A DNA stretch of 64,000 bases from Candidatus Sulfotelmatobacter sp. (GTDB lineage: Bacteria; Vulcanimicrobiota; Vulcanimicrobiia; Vulcanimicrobiales; Vulcanimicrobiaceae), in NCBI GenBank assembly GCA_035504415.1, contig DATJRY010000011.1, positions 648,170 through 712,169 of the forward strand. The letters are read 5' to 3'. A program made the position numbers and the translations under genes. The notes under the pieces are model-generated. The model was given only the letters and a program-made list of their open reading frames with translations. It was not told where the DNA came from and searched no databases. Each line of letters opens with the position of its first letter. The stretch's first letter is position 1. Below are positions 17,134 to 25,945 of the stretch, one piece after another.

Positions 17134-17382
17134 ATGCGCGCCTCCCTCCAGCGACTCGGGAACTCCCACGGGATCATCATCCCAAAGCCGATCCTTGCTC
17201 AGCTCGGCTTTGAGCGTGAAGTAGAGATCGACGTGGAAGACGACGCATTGGTCATCCGCAAACCTCGTCAGCATCCGCGCGCAGGATGGGCCGAGTCGAG
17301 CCGCGCGCTCGCGGAGAGCGGCGACGACGCTCTCGTTTGGCCCGAATTCGCGAACGCCGACGACGCGGATCTGATTTGGTGA
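17134..17382 (+). CDS. mazE: AbrB/MazE-type antitoxin
   Basis: An 82-residue SpoVT/AbrB-fold antitoxin. The N-terminal swapped-hairpin DNA-binding motif is clear (RLGNSHGIIIPKPILAQLG, then EVEIDVEDDALVIRKP). The acidic C-terminus (WPEFANADDADLIW) is the likely toxin-neutralising peptide. It overlaps the downstream toxin as GTGA. As in other mazEF pairs it should repress its own promoter. Confidence 0.9.
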   Translation: MRASLQRLGNSHGIIIPKPILAQLGFEREVEIDVEDDALVIRKPRQHPRAGWAESSRALAESGDDALVWPEFANADDADLIW

Positions 17383-17696
17383 AACGCGGGGAGATATGGC
17401 TCGCCGCGCTCGATCCGACGGTCGGCTCCGAGATCCGTAAGACACGGCCTTGCGTGATCGTGTCACCGCCCGAGATGCACGAGTATGTACGCACCGTCAT
17501 CGTCGCACCGATGACGACGCACGGACGGCCGGCGCCGTTCCGCGTCCCAATCACGTTTGAGAAGGCGCGCGGACTCATTTTGCTCGATCAGCTTCGCGCG
17601 CTCGACAAAGTTCGGTTGATCAGACGCCTCGGCGACCTCTCGCCCCGGACGCGCCGCGCGACGCTCGGCGCCCTGCAAGCAATTTTTGCGGACTGA
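17379..17696 (+). CDS. mazF: MazF-type endoribonuclease toxin
   Basis: A 105-residue MazF/PemK toxin. Family landmarks are KRGEIWLAALDPTVGSE, RPCVIVSP, the conserved Arg-Thr-Val core of VIVAPMTTHGR, and LLDQLRALDKVRL. MazF toxins cut single-stranded mRNA at short motifs and stop translation until the antitoxin is replenished. The GTG start at 17379 overlaps the antitoxin stop. All key positions look intact, so the pair is probably functional. Confidence 0.92.
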   Translation: MKRGEIWLAALDPTVGSEIRKTRPCVIVSPPEMHEYVRTVIVAPMTTHGRPAPFRVPITFEKARGLILLDQLRALDKVRLIRRLGDLSPRTRRATLGALQAIFAD

Positions 17697-17738
17697 CCCG
17701 GCACCCCCTGAAACCGCGGGCGGGTTGTAGGGAGGGCC

Positions 17739-18632
17739 ATGTCCGTACAGACGTCGTCCCCGGCGCGCTCGCTGGCCCGCGTGATCCCCTCGATCGAGAC
17801 CCTCGAGGGCGGGGGCTTCCTGGTCCGCCGGCCGGTCCCGACCCGCGGGATCGAACAGGTCGACCCGTTCTTGCTGATCGACGAGATGGGACCGATGGAG
17901 CACGCGCCCGGGACGGCCGCCGGCGCGCCCGACCACCCGCACAAGGGCTTCGAGGTCATCACCTATCTGCTCGAAGGCGAGATGGAGCACCGCGACTCGC
18001 ACGGCAACCACGGGATCTTGCGGCCGGGCGACGCGCAGTACATGGTCGGCGGCAGCGGCCTGGTCCACTCCGAGATGCCGACCGAGGAGTTCCAGCGCAG
18101 CGGCGGCCGGCGACACGGCTTCCAGATCTGGGTCAATCTCTCGCGCGCCGACAAGCAGCTCGCGCCGCGCTACAAGGACGTGACCGCCGCCGAGATCCCG
18201 GTGGTGCGGCCGGTCGCGGGCGTCGAGGCGCACGTCGTCAGCGGCGAGGCGTTCGGCGTACAGGGACCGGTGCACACGGTGACGCCGTGGAGCTACGTCG
18301 ACGCGCGCTTGCAGCCGGGGACGCGTATCGATCAGGCGGTTCCGGCCGGCTGGACGGCGACGATCTACGTCGTCGCCGGCGTCGGCAAGATCGGGACGCG
18401 CGAGGTGCGCCGCGGCGACTACGCGGTGTTCGCCGACGACGGCGCGACGATCGGGATCGAGAACGCGGACGATGCGACGCTGCAGGTGCTGCTGCTGTGC
18501 GCGCGGCCGATCGGCGAACCGATGGTGCGCTACGGCCCGTTCGTGATGAACAGCGTCGACGAGATCCAGCAAGCCTTCACCGACTACCAAGCCGGGCGTT
18601 TCGGCGCGATCGCGCCGGTGCTGGCCGACTAG
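17739..18632 (+). CDS. pirin family protein
   Basis: A 297-residue two-domain cupin of the pirin family. The N-terminal metal site is intact, with DHPHKGFEVITYLLEGEMEH and, further on, LVHSE. Bacterial pirins are either quercetin 2,3-dioxygenase-like or regulators of metabolic enzymes; sequence alone cannot decide. The C-terminal cupin is less conserved and lacks histidines. It stands alone between mazF and the ABC transporter. Confidence 0.92.
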   Translation: MSVQTSSPARSLARVIPSIETLEGGGFLVRRPVPTRGIEQVDPFLLIDEMGPMEHAPGTAAGAPDHPHKGFEVITYLLEGEMEHRDSHGNHGILRPGDAQYMVGGSGLVHSEMPTEEFQRSGGRRHGFQIWVNLSRADKQLAPRYKDVTAAEIPVVRPVAGVEAHVVSGEAFGVQGPVHTVTPWSYVDARLQPGTRIDQAVPAGWTATIYVVAGVGKIGTREVRRGDYAVFADDGATIGIENADDATLQVLLLCARPIGEPMVRYGPFVMNSVDEIQQAFTDYQAGRFGAIAPVLAD

Positions 18633-18664
18633 CCGCGCGCCGCCAACCATAAGGGAAGGTTAAC

Positions 18665-18690
18665 CCGAGGAGGGAGCAATCGCTCCTCGG
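18665..18690 (+). promoter_or_regulatory. leader hairpin covering the ribosome-binding site of the ABC permease gene
   Basis: CCGAGGAG (18665-18672) pairs perfectly with CTCCTCGG (18683-18690) around a 10-base loop. An alternative nested stem GGAGC/GCTCC lies within. The only Shine-Dalgarno-like purines upstream of GTG 18703 are inside the stem, so folding could limit translation. There is no T-run, so it is not a classical terminator. Confidence 0.5.
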
Positions 18691-18702
18691 AAAGCGTGGC
18701 CC

Positions 18703-20430
18703 GTGCAGAGGGTACTGCCCGGGCCGGGCTCGTTACGGCGCGTGCGCTATGGACTCACCGACGCGGCCGTCATCCTCGGCGCGCTGGTGCTGCTCGGCGT
18801 CGTCGCGCGCATCGGCTCGGAGTCGTTCGTCGCGTTCGTGCCGCCGCAGGTCGTGCCGTCGGTCAGCTTGGACCCGCACATGCTGCCCGGCTACGCGGCG
18901 CGCTCGACGCTGCGCATGTTCATCGCGCTGGCGGCGTCGTTCGCGTTCACCTTCGTCTACGGCTACGCCGCGGCGCGCAACCGCTATGCGGAGCGCGTGC
19001 TGATTCCGCTGCTCGACATCTTGCAGTCGGTGCCGGTGCTGGGCTTCCTCTCGATCACGATCACCGGCTTCATCGCGCTCTTCCGCGGCAGCCTGCTCGG
19101 CCTCGAAGCCGCCGCGATCTTCGCGATCTTCACCAGCCAAGTCTGGAACATGACCTTCTCGTTCTACCAGTCGCTGCGCACGCTGCCGCAGGACTTGCTG
19201 GAAGCGACGGCGGCGTACGGGCTCTCGCCGTGGGAGCGCTTCATCCGGCTCGAAGTGCCGGCCGGCGCGATCGGCCTGGTGTGGAACGCGATGATGAGCT
19301 TCGGCGGCGGCTGGTTCTTCCTGGCCGCCAGCGAAGCGATCACCGTCCTCAACCACAACTACACACTGCCGGGGATCGGATCGTACGTCGCCGCGGCGGT
19401 GACCGCGCGCGACATGCCCGCGCTGGGTTGGGCGGTGCTGACGATGGCGATCACGATCGTGCTCATCGATCAGCTGTTCTGGCGTCCGCTGGTCGCCTGG
19501 ACCGACAAGTTCCGCCTCGAGCAGAGCGCGTCGTCCGAGTCGCCGCACTCCTGGGTGTACGATCTGCTGCGCCGCTCGCGCGTCCCGCACGCGCTGGGCC
19601 GCGTGACGCAACCGGTCGGTGACGGGCTCTCGCGCGGCCTCGCCGCGCTCTCGACCGTCCGCCCTCGGGTGGGGATCCCGCGCGAGTCGCGGATGGCCGA
19701 TCGCGTCTTCGACGTCACGGTGCTGCTGATCGTGCTGGGGCTGGTCGTGTGGAAGGGCAGCGAGATCATCGGCGCCGTCGGCGTCCACGAGATCGGGCAC
19801 GTGCTGTTCCTCGGGCTGGCGACGCTCGGGCGCGTCGTCATCTTGCTCGTGTTCGCGACACTGGTGTGGACGCCGATCGGCGTCGTCATCGGGCTCTCGC
19901 CGACGTTGACGCGGCGCGCGCAGCCGATCGCGATGTTCCTGGCGTCGTTTCCGGCCAACTTCATCTTCCCGTTCGCGACGCTGGCCTTCATCACGCTGCA
20001 CGTCCCCATCAACCTGGGCAGCATCGTGCTGATGGCGCTGGGCGCGCAGTGGTATATTCTCTTCAACACGATCGCCGGTGCGACCAGTATCCCGACCGAG
20101 CTGCGCGAGATGGCGGCCGACGTCGGCTTGCGCGGCTGGCAGCGCTGGCGGCGGCTCATCATCCCGGCGATCTTCTCGTCGTGGGTGACCGGCGGCATCA
20201 CCGCCAGCGGCGGCGCCTGGAACGCCAGCATCGTCTCCGAGGTCGTCTCATGGGGCTCGACGACGCTCACCGCGACCGGTCTGGGCGCGTACATCGCGGA
20301 AGCGACGACGAAGGGCGACTGGCCGCGCATCACGCTGGGCGTGAGCATCATGAGCCTCTACGTGGTCGGCATCAACCGCGTCTTCTGGCGCCGCCTCTAC
20401 CACTTGGCGGAAACGAGGTATCACCTGTGA
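18703..20430 (+). CDS. NitT/TauT-family ABC transporter permease, two permease domains fused
   Basis: A 575-residue fusion of two binding-protein-dependent permease domains. Each half has about six transmembrane helices and an EAA-type loop: DLLEATAAYGLSPWERF in the first, ELREMAADVGLRGWQRW in the second. The family imports nitrate, sulfonates, taurine or related anions, but the substrate here cannot be read from the sequence. It is coupled to the ATPase gene by a GTGA overlap. No periplasmic binding protein is next to it, which is unusual for an importer and is known for this double-permease subtype. The GTG start follows a possible regulatory hairpin. Confidence 0.88.
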   Translation: MQRVLPGPGSLRRVRYGLTDAAVILGALVLLGVVARIGSESFVAFVPPQVVPSVSLDPHMLPGYAARSTLRMFIALAASFAFTFVYGYAAARNRYAERVLIPLLDILQSVPVLGFLSITITGFIALFRGSLLGLEAAAIFAIFTSQVWNMTFSFYQSLRTLPQDLLEATAAYGLSPWERFIRLEVPAGAIGLVWNAMMSFGGGWFFLAASEAITVLNHNYTLPGIGSYVAAAVTARDMPALGWAVLTMAITIVLIDQLFWRPLVAWTDKFRLEQSASSESPHSWVYDLLRRSRVPHALGRVTQPVGDGLSRGLAALSTVRPRVGIPRESRMADRVFDVTVLLIVLGLVVWKGSEIIGAVGVHEIGHVLFLGLATLGRVVILLVFATLVWTPIGVVIGLSPTLTRRAQPIAMFLASFPANFIFPFATLAFITLHVPINLGSIVLMALGAQWYILFNTIAGATSIPTELREMAADVGLRGWQRWRRLIIPAIFSSWVTGGITASGGAWNASIVSEVVSWGSTTLTATGLGAYIAEATTKGDWPRITLGVSIMSLYVVGINRVFWRRLYHLAETRYHL

Positions 20431-21785
20431 GCACCGAAGCGCTGATCACCGTCGAGGACGTCTTCAAGCGGTTCCCACTGCCGGAAGGCAAGGGCGAGTT
20501 CACCGTCCTCGACGCCGTCGACGTCACCGTGCATCGCGGCGAGGTCGTCGCGCTGCTCGGCCGCAGCGGCAGCGGCAAGAGCACGCTGCTCCGTATCATG
20601 GCGGGGCTGATCCCGCCCAGCACCGGCGAGGTGCGCAACGGCGCGCAGCCGCTGCGCGGGCCGAATCCCGACGTCGGGATGGTGTTCCAGAGCTTCGCCC
20701 TCTTACCGTGGCTGACGGTGATCGAGAACGTCGAGCTCGGGCTCGAAGCGCGCGGCACCGGGCGCACCGAGCGCACCAAGCGCGCGCTGCGGGCGATCGA
20801 CCTGGTCGGTCTGGACGGTTTCGAGAGCGCGTATCCGCGCGAGCTCTCGGGCGGAATGAAACAGCGCGTCGGCTTCGCGCGCGCGCTGGTGGTGGAGCCG
20901 AAGGTGCTGTTCCTCGACGAGCCGTTCAGCGCGCTCGACGTGCTGACGGCCGAGAACCTACGCGGCGAGATCGACGATCTCTGGAACGCGGGGACGTTTC
21001 CGGCCCAAGCGATCCTGATCGTTACCCACAACATCGAAGAGGCGGTCTTCCTGGCCGACCGGGTCGTCGTGCTCGGCGCCAACCCCGGGCGCGTGCGCGG
21101 CGAGGTGACCGTCGACATCCCGCGGCCGCACAACCGCACCCGCCCGCGCTTCAAGGAGCTGGTCGACCGGCTGTACGAGGTGATGACGAACCCGTCGCTC
21201 GACATGACCCGTGCCTGGCAGCCGGCGCAGGCCGAAGAGACGCCCGCGCCGCCGCGTTCGCCGTATGCGCGGCCGCTGCCGCACGTGCGGGTCGGCACGA
21301 TCAGCGGTCTGCTCGAGCTTCTGGTCGAGGCCGGTGAGGGCGAGCACGAGATCGCGCGCATCGCGGATCGGCTCGCGCTCCCGGTCGACGATCTGCTGGC
21401 GATTCTCGACGCGGCGGTGATGCTCGATTTCGCCACCGTGCACGAAGGCGACGTGCGGCTGACCGACATCGGCCGTGACTTCGCGACCACCACCATCCTG
21501 CGCTCGAAGGACCTCTTCCGCCACCAGGTGCTCGCCCACGCGCCGATCGTCGCCACCATCGCCAAGACGCTGATGGAAAAAGAGAACCGCACGATGCGCG
21601 GCGACTTCTTCCTCGATCTGCTCGACGAGTACTATCCGGCCGACGAAGCACAGCGCCAGTTCCAGACCGCGGTCGAGTGGGGCCGCTACGCGGAGCTGTT
21701 CGAGTACGACGCCGAGGACGACCGGCTGTCCGGCTCCGACACGCTCGTCTCCGCCCAGGTCGCCGCGACGACGAGCGGATCGTAG
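20427..21785 (+). CDS. ABC transporter ATPase with C-terminal AAA-associated domain
   Basis: A 452-residue protein. Residues 1-265 are a NitT/TauT-type ABC ATPase with GRSGSGKST, the signature LSGGMKQR and Walker B VLFLDEPFSALD. The remaining roughly 170 residues form a helical, winged-helix-like extension (VRVGTISGLLELL through ATTTILRSKDLFRHQ), as in ATPases carrying the AAA-associated C-terminal domain. That extension is thought to be regulatory. The GTG start overlaps the permease stop as GTGA, so the two make one transporter. Confidence 0.9.
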   Translation: MSTEALITVEDVFKRFPLPEGKGEFTVLDAVDVTVHRGEVVALLGRSGSGKSTLLRIMAGLIPPSTGEVRNGAQPLRGPNPDVGMVFQSFALLPWLTVIENVELGLEARGTGRTERTKRALRAIDLVGLDGFESAYPRELSGGMKQRVGFARALVVEPKVLFLDEPFSALDVLTAENLRGEIDDLWNAGTFPAQAILIVTHNIEEAVFLADRVVVLGANPGRVRGEVTVDIPRPHNRTRPRFKELVDRLYEVMTNPSLDMTRAWQPAQAEETPAPPRSPYARPLPHVRVGTISGLLELLVEAGEGEHEIARIADRLALPVDDLLAILDAAVMLDFATVHEGDVRLTDIGRDFATTTILRSKDLFRHQVLAHAPIVATIAKTLMEKENRTMRGDFFLDLLDEYYPADEAQRQFQTAVEWGRYAELFEYDAEDDRLSGSDTLVSAQVAATTSGS

Positions 21786-21789
21786 ACGA

Positions 21790-22482
21790 TCAGCGCACCG
21801 CGATCGCGATCGGGCCCGCGCCGGAGCGGATGCGTACCGGCACGCCGCCGGCGACCGACGCGGGCGCGTGGACCGGCCCCATGTGCGCGTCGATCTCGTA
21901 GTTCGCGGCGAACGAGCGCGGGACGGCCAGCGCGATCGGCCCGGCGGTCGTCGTGACGTCGACGCTGCGAATGGTACGGTTCTTCGTCAGCGCGATCGCG
22001 ATCGGGCCGGCGCCGGTCTGCACGTGCACCGTGCCGCCGACGTCGCGCACCGCGACCGGTCCTAGACGGTTCTCGATCTCGAGGTCGTCGAGCCCGCGCG
22101 CCGCGACGGCACCGGCCACGGCGTGCGCGCGCACTCGCGTCCCGCGCGGAACGACCACCCGCATCGCGATCCCCGTCAAACCGCGACCCTTCCCGATCGC
22201 CGGCGCATGGATGCGCAGCGTCTCGCCGTCGCGCTCGTGCTCGAGCCGATAGGCGTCCACCGTGTCCTTGTGGCCGACGATGCGGGCCCACACGTGCACG
22301 TGCTCGACGTCGCCCGCGACCACGCGCACGGCCCCGAACAGTTCGATCGACACGATCGGCGCAGCCTCGAACTCTTCGCGGAAAGCGCGTATGGCGATGC
22401 TTCGCCGCGCGAGGGCGAACGCCACCCCCGCACCCGCGACCGCGGTCGCCGCCAGGGCGATAGGAAGAACGGAGCGTCGCAT
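21790..22482 (-). CDS. DUF4097-like beta-helical membrane-anchored or exported protein
   Basis: A 230-residue protein with an N-terminal signal or anchor (LPIALAATAVAGAGVAFAL). It is followed by repeated short strands such as VRDVGGTVHVQTGAGPIAIA and VDVTTTAGPIALAV, with the GPIA unit recurring three times. This is the pattern of DUF4097/DUF4098 putative adhesin-like beta-helices. The role is unknown. It is divergent from dnaE2, with a LexA box in the 128-base gap that could also touch its promoter. Confidence 0.72.
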   Translation of the reverse strand: MRRSVLPIALAATAVAGAGVAFALARRSIAIRAFREEFEAAPIVSIELFGAVRVVAGDVEHVHVWARIVGHKDTVDAYRLEHERDGETLRIHAPAIGKGRGLTGIAMRVVVPRGTRVRAHAVAGAVAARGLDDLEIENRLGPVAVRDVGGTVHVQTGAGPIAIALTKNRTIRSVDVTTTAGPIALAVPRSFAANYEIDAHMGPVHAPASVAGGVPVRIRSGAGPIAIAVR

Positions 22483-22576
22483 GCCCGGAACTACCGGGGC
22501 CCGGCAACCCGGGTTTCGTCAGAGGTCCGGTACGCACACCACGTGGGACGACGAGCCCGAACAGCAAGACAGGAAT

Positions 22577-22598
22577 CGAACATATGTTCGCGTAGTCT
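22577..22598 (+). promoter_or_regulatory. LexA box upstream of dnaE2
   Basis: CGAACATATGTTCG (22577-22590) is identical to the imuA-like box. A plausible -10, TAGTCT, follows at 22593-22598; the -35 (around 22570) is weak. The expected transcript would start about 6 bases before the dnaE2 ATG. Confidence 0.87.
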
Positions 22599-22610
22599 CG
22601 GGGTCCGCCC

Positions 22611-25600
22611 ATGGCTACGTCTGCCTACGCCGAGCTCCACTGCTGGTCGAACTTCAGCTTCCTCGAGGGCGGATCGCACCCCGAGGAGCTGGTCGACGCC
22701 GGGCTCCAGCTCGGCCTGGCGGGGCTGGCGCTGACCGACCGGGACGGGCTGTACGGCGCGGTCCGGTTCAACCGGCGCGCGGCGGAGCGGCGGTTGGCCG
22801 CGATCTGCGGGGCCGAGCTGACGCTCGAGACACCCGGCGCCCCGCCGGTGCGGGCCGGACGGCCGGCGCGGCCGGCCAAGGAGGTCCCGACCGACAGCCC
22901 CCGGCTGGTGCTGCTGGCCGAGGACAAGCGCGGCTACGCGAACCTGACCCGGCTGATCTCGACCGCCCAACTGCGCGGCCGCAAGCGCGACGCACGGCTG
23001 CGGCTCGACGATCTCGACGGCCACACCGACGGGCTGATCGCGCTCTCCGGCGGCTGCAACGGGCTCGTCGAGAAGGCGTTGCTGCGCCGCGACGACGATG
23101 CGGCGCTGGCGCTCGGCGCGCAGCTGCGCGACCTGTTTCCCGGGCGCTTCCACCTCGAGCTGCAGCATCACATGCGACCGGAAGATCCGGCGCTGGTGCG
23201 CGCGCTGGTCGCGCTGGGCACGCGGCTGGGCATCCCGGCGGTGGCGACCAACGGCGTCGCCTACGTCTCGCGCGACGACGGCTTTCTCGCCGACGTGCTC
23301 GCGTGCGTCAAATACGGGACGACGCTCGAGGCGGCCGGCACGCTGCTGCGGCCCAACCACGAGCACTACCTCAAGTCGCCGGCCCAGATGGCGCGCCTGT
23401 TCGCCGAGTTTCCCGGTGCCGTCAGCGCGACGCTCGCGATCGCCGAACGCTGCACGTTTCGCCTGCTGCGGCTCGACGGCGAGTTTCCGCTCTTCCCGCT
23501 TCCGGCCACGCACGCGACGCCGCACTCGTATCTGCGCGCGCTGGTGTACGACGGTGCCGCGCGGCGCTACGGCTCGCCGCTCCCCGGCGCCGTCCTCGAC
23601 AAGGTCGAGGCCGAGCTCAAGCTGATCGCGGAGATGGACTTGGCCGGCTACTTCCTGGTCGTGTGGGACATCGTGCGCGCGGCCAAGGAGCGCAACGTCC
23701 TCGCGCAAGGGCGCGGCTCGGCGGCCAACTCGATCGTCTGCTACGCGCTCGAGATCACCGCCATCGATCCGGTCGAGCACGGGATGCTCTTCGAACGCTT
23801 CTTGAGCAAGGAGCGTGGCGAGGTTCCCGACATCGACATCGACTTCGCGCACCAAGACCGCGAAGCGGTGATCCAGTACGTCTACGATCGCTACGACCGC
23901 GAGCACGCGGCGATGGTCGCCGAGGTCATCACCTACCGCACGCGCTCGGCGATTCGCGACGTGGGCAAGGCGCTCGGGCTCACGCTCGGGCAAGTCGACG
24001 CGGTCGTGCGCGAGTACGATGCGCGTGAGTCGCTCTCCGGCGCCCTCGGCAGCCACGACGACGCCACCCCGCCCCCGCTCCCCGCCTCGGTCGCGCAGCG
24101 ACGCGACTTCGACGCCGGCTCGAACGCCGTGCCTTCGCGCACGCCGCTCGCGCCGTCGTTCCACGGCGCCGACCTGCGGATCGATCCCGACGGTCCGTTG
24201 CGCGGCCCGGTGAGCGGACCGCTGGGCGCGCTGCTGCTCACGCTCTGCCGCCGGCTCGACGGCTTTCCGCGCCACGTCGGGATCCACAGCGGCGGCATGG
24301 TCATCACGCGCTCGCCGCTCATCGACGTCGCGCCGGTCGAGTGGGCGTCGATGCGCGATCGCACCGTCGTGCAATGGGACAAGGACGACCTCAACGACCT
24401 CGGCCTCATCAAGATCGACCTGCTGGGGCTGGGGATGCTCTCGCTGCTGCGCGAGGCCTTCTCGCTGTACCACCGCTGCTATCCCGAGCGCGAGCAGCTG
24501 ACGCTGTACGGTATCCCGGCCGACGACGTGCCGACCTACGAGATGCTGCAACGCGCCGATTCGATCGGCGTCTTCCAGGTCGAGTCGCGCGCGCAGATGT
24601 CGATGCTGCCGCGGCTGAAGCCGACCTGCTTCTACGATCTGGTCATGCAAGTCGCGATCATCCGGCCCGGCCCGATCCAAGGCGGGATGATCCATCCGTT
24701 CCTGGCGCGGCGCAAAGACCCGTCGCTCATCTCGTATCCGCACCCCTCGCTCAAGCCGATCCTCGAAAAGACCTGGGGCGTCCCGCTCTTTCAAGAGCAA
24801 GGGATGCGCATCGCGATGGAGACGGCCGGCCTCTCCGCCGGCAAGGCCGACGAGCTGCGGCGGGCGATGGGCCACAAACGCTCGCGCGAGAAGATGGCCG
24901 CGATCAAAGAGACGCTGGTGAGCGGGATGACCGCCAACGGCATCCCGCGCGAGAACGGCGAGCAACTCTTCGCGATGCTCGAGGGCTTCGCCGACTACGG
25001 CTTCCCCGAGTCGCACGCGGCCTCGTTCGCGCTCTTGGCGTACGCGTCGGCCTTCCTGAAGTGCCACGAGCCGGCGATCTTTTGCGCCGCGATCCTCAAC
25101 GTTCAGCCGATGGGCTTCTACTCGACCGAAGTGCTGGTCAACGATGCGCGCCGCCACGGCGTCGTCGTCGAGCCGATCGCGGTCAACGCCAGCGAATGGT
25201 GGAGCCACGTCGACGCGCGCGGCGCGCTGCGGCTAGGCTACCACCTCGTGCGCGGCTTCGGCGAGATGCAGCAGGTGCGCGTCGAACGCGCGCTGGCCGA
25301 CGGCCCGTTCGCCGACCTGATCGATTTCGCGCGCCGCACGAAGCTGGGCCGCGAGGCGATCGAGAACCTGGCCGCCGCCGGCGCCTTCGCCTGCTGGCAC
25401 CCGACGCGGCGCGAGGCGATGTGGGCGCTGCGCGCCGTGGACGAACGCGAAGCGCGCGGCGAGCTGGGCCGCGCGATGGAGATCGAGAACGAACCGCACC
25501 CCAAGCTGCGCGCGCTCTCGCCGGTCGAGACGACCCAACTCGATCTGCGTTCCACCGGCGTCAGCCCGGTGCAGCCGATGGCGCACTTCCGCGCGCAGCT

Positions 25601-25937
25601 CGACGCGCACGGCGTGCTGCCGATCCACCGGCTCGCCGCGATGCCCAAGAACCTGGTCTGCAAGGTCGGCGGAATGGTCATCACGCGCCAGCGCCCCGGC
25701 ACCGCCAAGGGCTTCGTCTTCCTGACCCTCGAGGACGAGTTCGGCCTGATCAACGTGATCGTGCGACCCGACGTCTACGAGCGCCACCGCCGCGCCGTCC
25801 GCGGCGCCAGCTGTCTGATCGTCGAGGGCACGCTGCAAAAGGAGGACGGCTGCCTGGACCTGATCATGAAACGCTGCTGGTCCTTCGATCCCGCCACCGA
25901 CACCGTGAAGGACGTCCGCTCCCGCAACTTCCAGTAA
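22611..25937 (+). CDS. dnaE2: DnaE2, error-prone DNA polymerase III alpha subunit
   Basis: A 1108-residue C-family polymerase of the DnaE2/ImuC type, which performs mutagenic translesion synthesis after SOS induction. The N-terminal PHP domain begins YAELHCWSNFSFLEGGSHPE, a hallmark of DnaE2. Catalytic aspartates are in PDIDIDF (about residues 407-411). A helix-hairpin-helix region and an OB domain near 1020-1090 (CKVGGMVITRQRPGTAKG) follow. Length is normal for DnaE2. It depends on ImuA-like and ImuB partners, both encoded upstream in this window but in separate transcription units, each with a LexA box. Confidence 0.95.
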   Translation: MATSAYAELHCWSNFSFLEGGSHPEELVDAGLQLGLAGLALTDRDGLYGAVRFNRRAAERRLAAICGAELTLETPGAPPVRAGRPARPAKEVPTDSPRLVLLAEDKRGYANLTRLISTAQLRGRKRDARLRLDDLDGHTDGLIALSGGCNGLVEKALLRRDDDAALALGAQLRDLFPGRFHLELQHHMRPEDPALVRALVALGTRLGIPAVATNGVAYVSRDDGFLADVLACVKYGTTLEAAGTLLRPNHEHYLKSPAQMARLFAEFPGAVSATLAIAERCTFRLLRLDGEFPLFPLPATHATPHSYLRALVYDGAARRYGSPLPGAVLDKVEAELKLIAEMDLAGYFLVVWDIVRAAKERNVLAQGRGSAANSIVCYALEITAIDPVEHGMLFERFLSKERGEVPDIDIDFAHQDREAVIQYVYDRYDREHAAMVAEVITYRTRSAIRDVGKALGLTLGQVDAVVREYDARESLSGALGSHDDATPPPLPASVAQRRDFDAGSNAVPSRTPLAPSFHGADLRIDPDGPLRGPVSGPLGALLLTLCRRLDGFPRHVGIHSGGMVITRSPLIDVAPVEWASMRDRTVVQWDKDDLNDLGLIKIDLLGLGMLSLLREAFSLYHRCYPEREQLTLYGIPADDVPTYEMLQRADSIGVFQVESRAQMSMLPRLKPTCFYDLVMQVAIIRPGPIQGGMIHPFLARRKDPSLISYPHPSLKPILEKTWGVPLFQEQGMRIAMETAGLSAGKADELRRAMGHKRSREKMAAIKETLVSGMTANGIPRENGEQLFAMLEGFADYGFPESHAASFALLAYASAFLKCHEPAIFCAAILNVQPMGFYSTEVLVNDARRHGVVVEPIAVNASEWWSHVDARGALRLGYHLVRGFGEMQQVRVERALADGPFADLIDFARRTKLGREAIENLAAAGAFACWHPTRREAMWALRAVDEREARGELGRAMEIENEPHPKLRALSPVETTQLDLRSTGVSPVQPMAHFRAQLDAHGVLPIHRLAAMPKNLVCKVGGMVITRQRPGTAKGFVFLTLEDEFGLINVIVRPDVYERHRRAVRGASCLIVEGTLQKEDGCLDLIMKRCWSFDPATDTVKDVRSRNFQ

Positions 25938-25945
25938 CGCGTCGT

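Noticed and set aside
22491..25208. 905-codon minus-strand frame opposite dnaE2
   Set aside because: Composition is typical of an antisense shadow (Arg, Asp, Val, His), with no domain, and it covers a clear DnaE2 gene.
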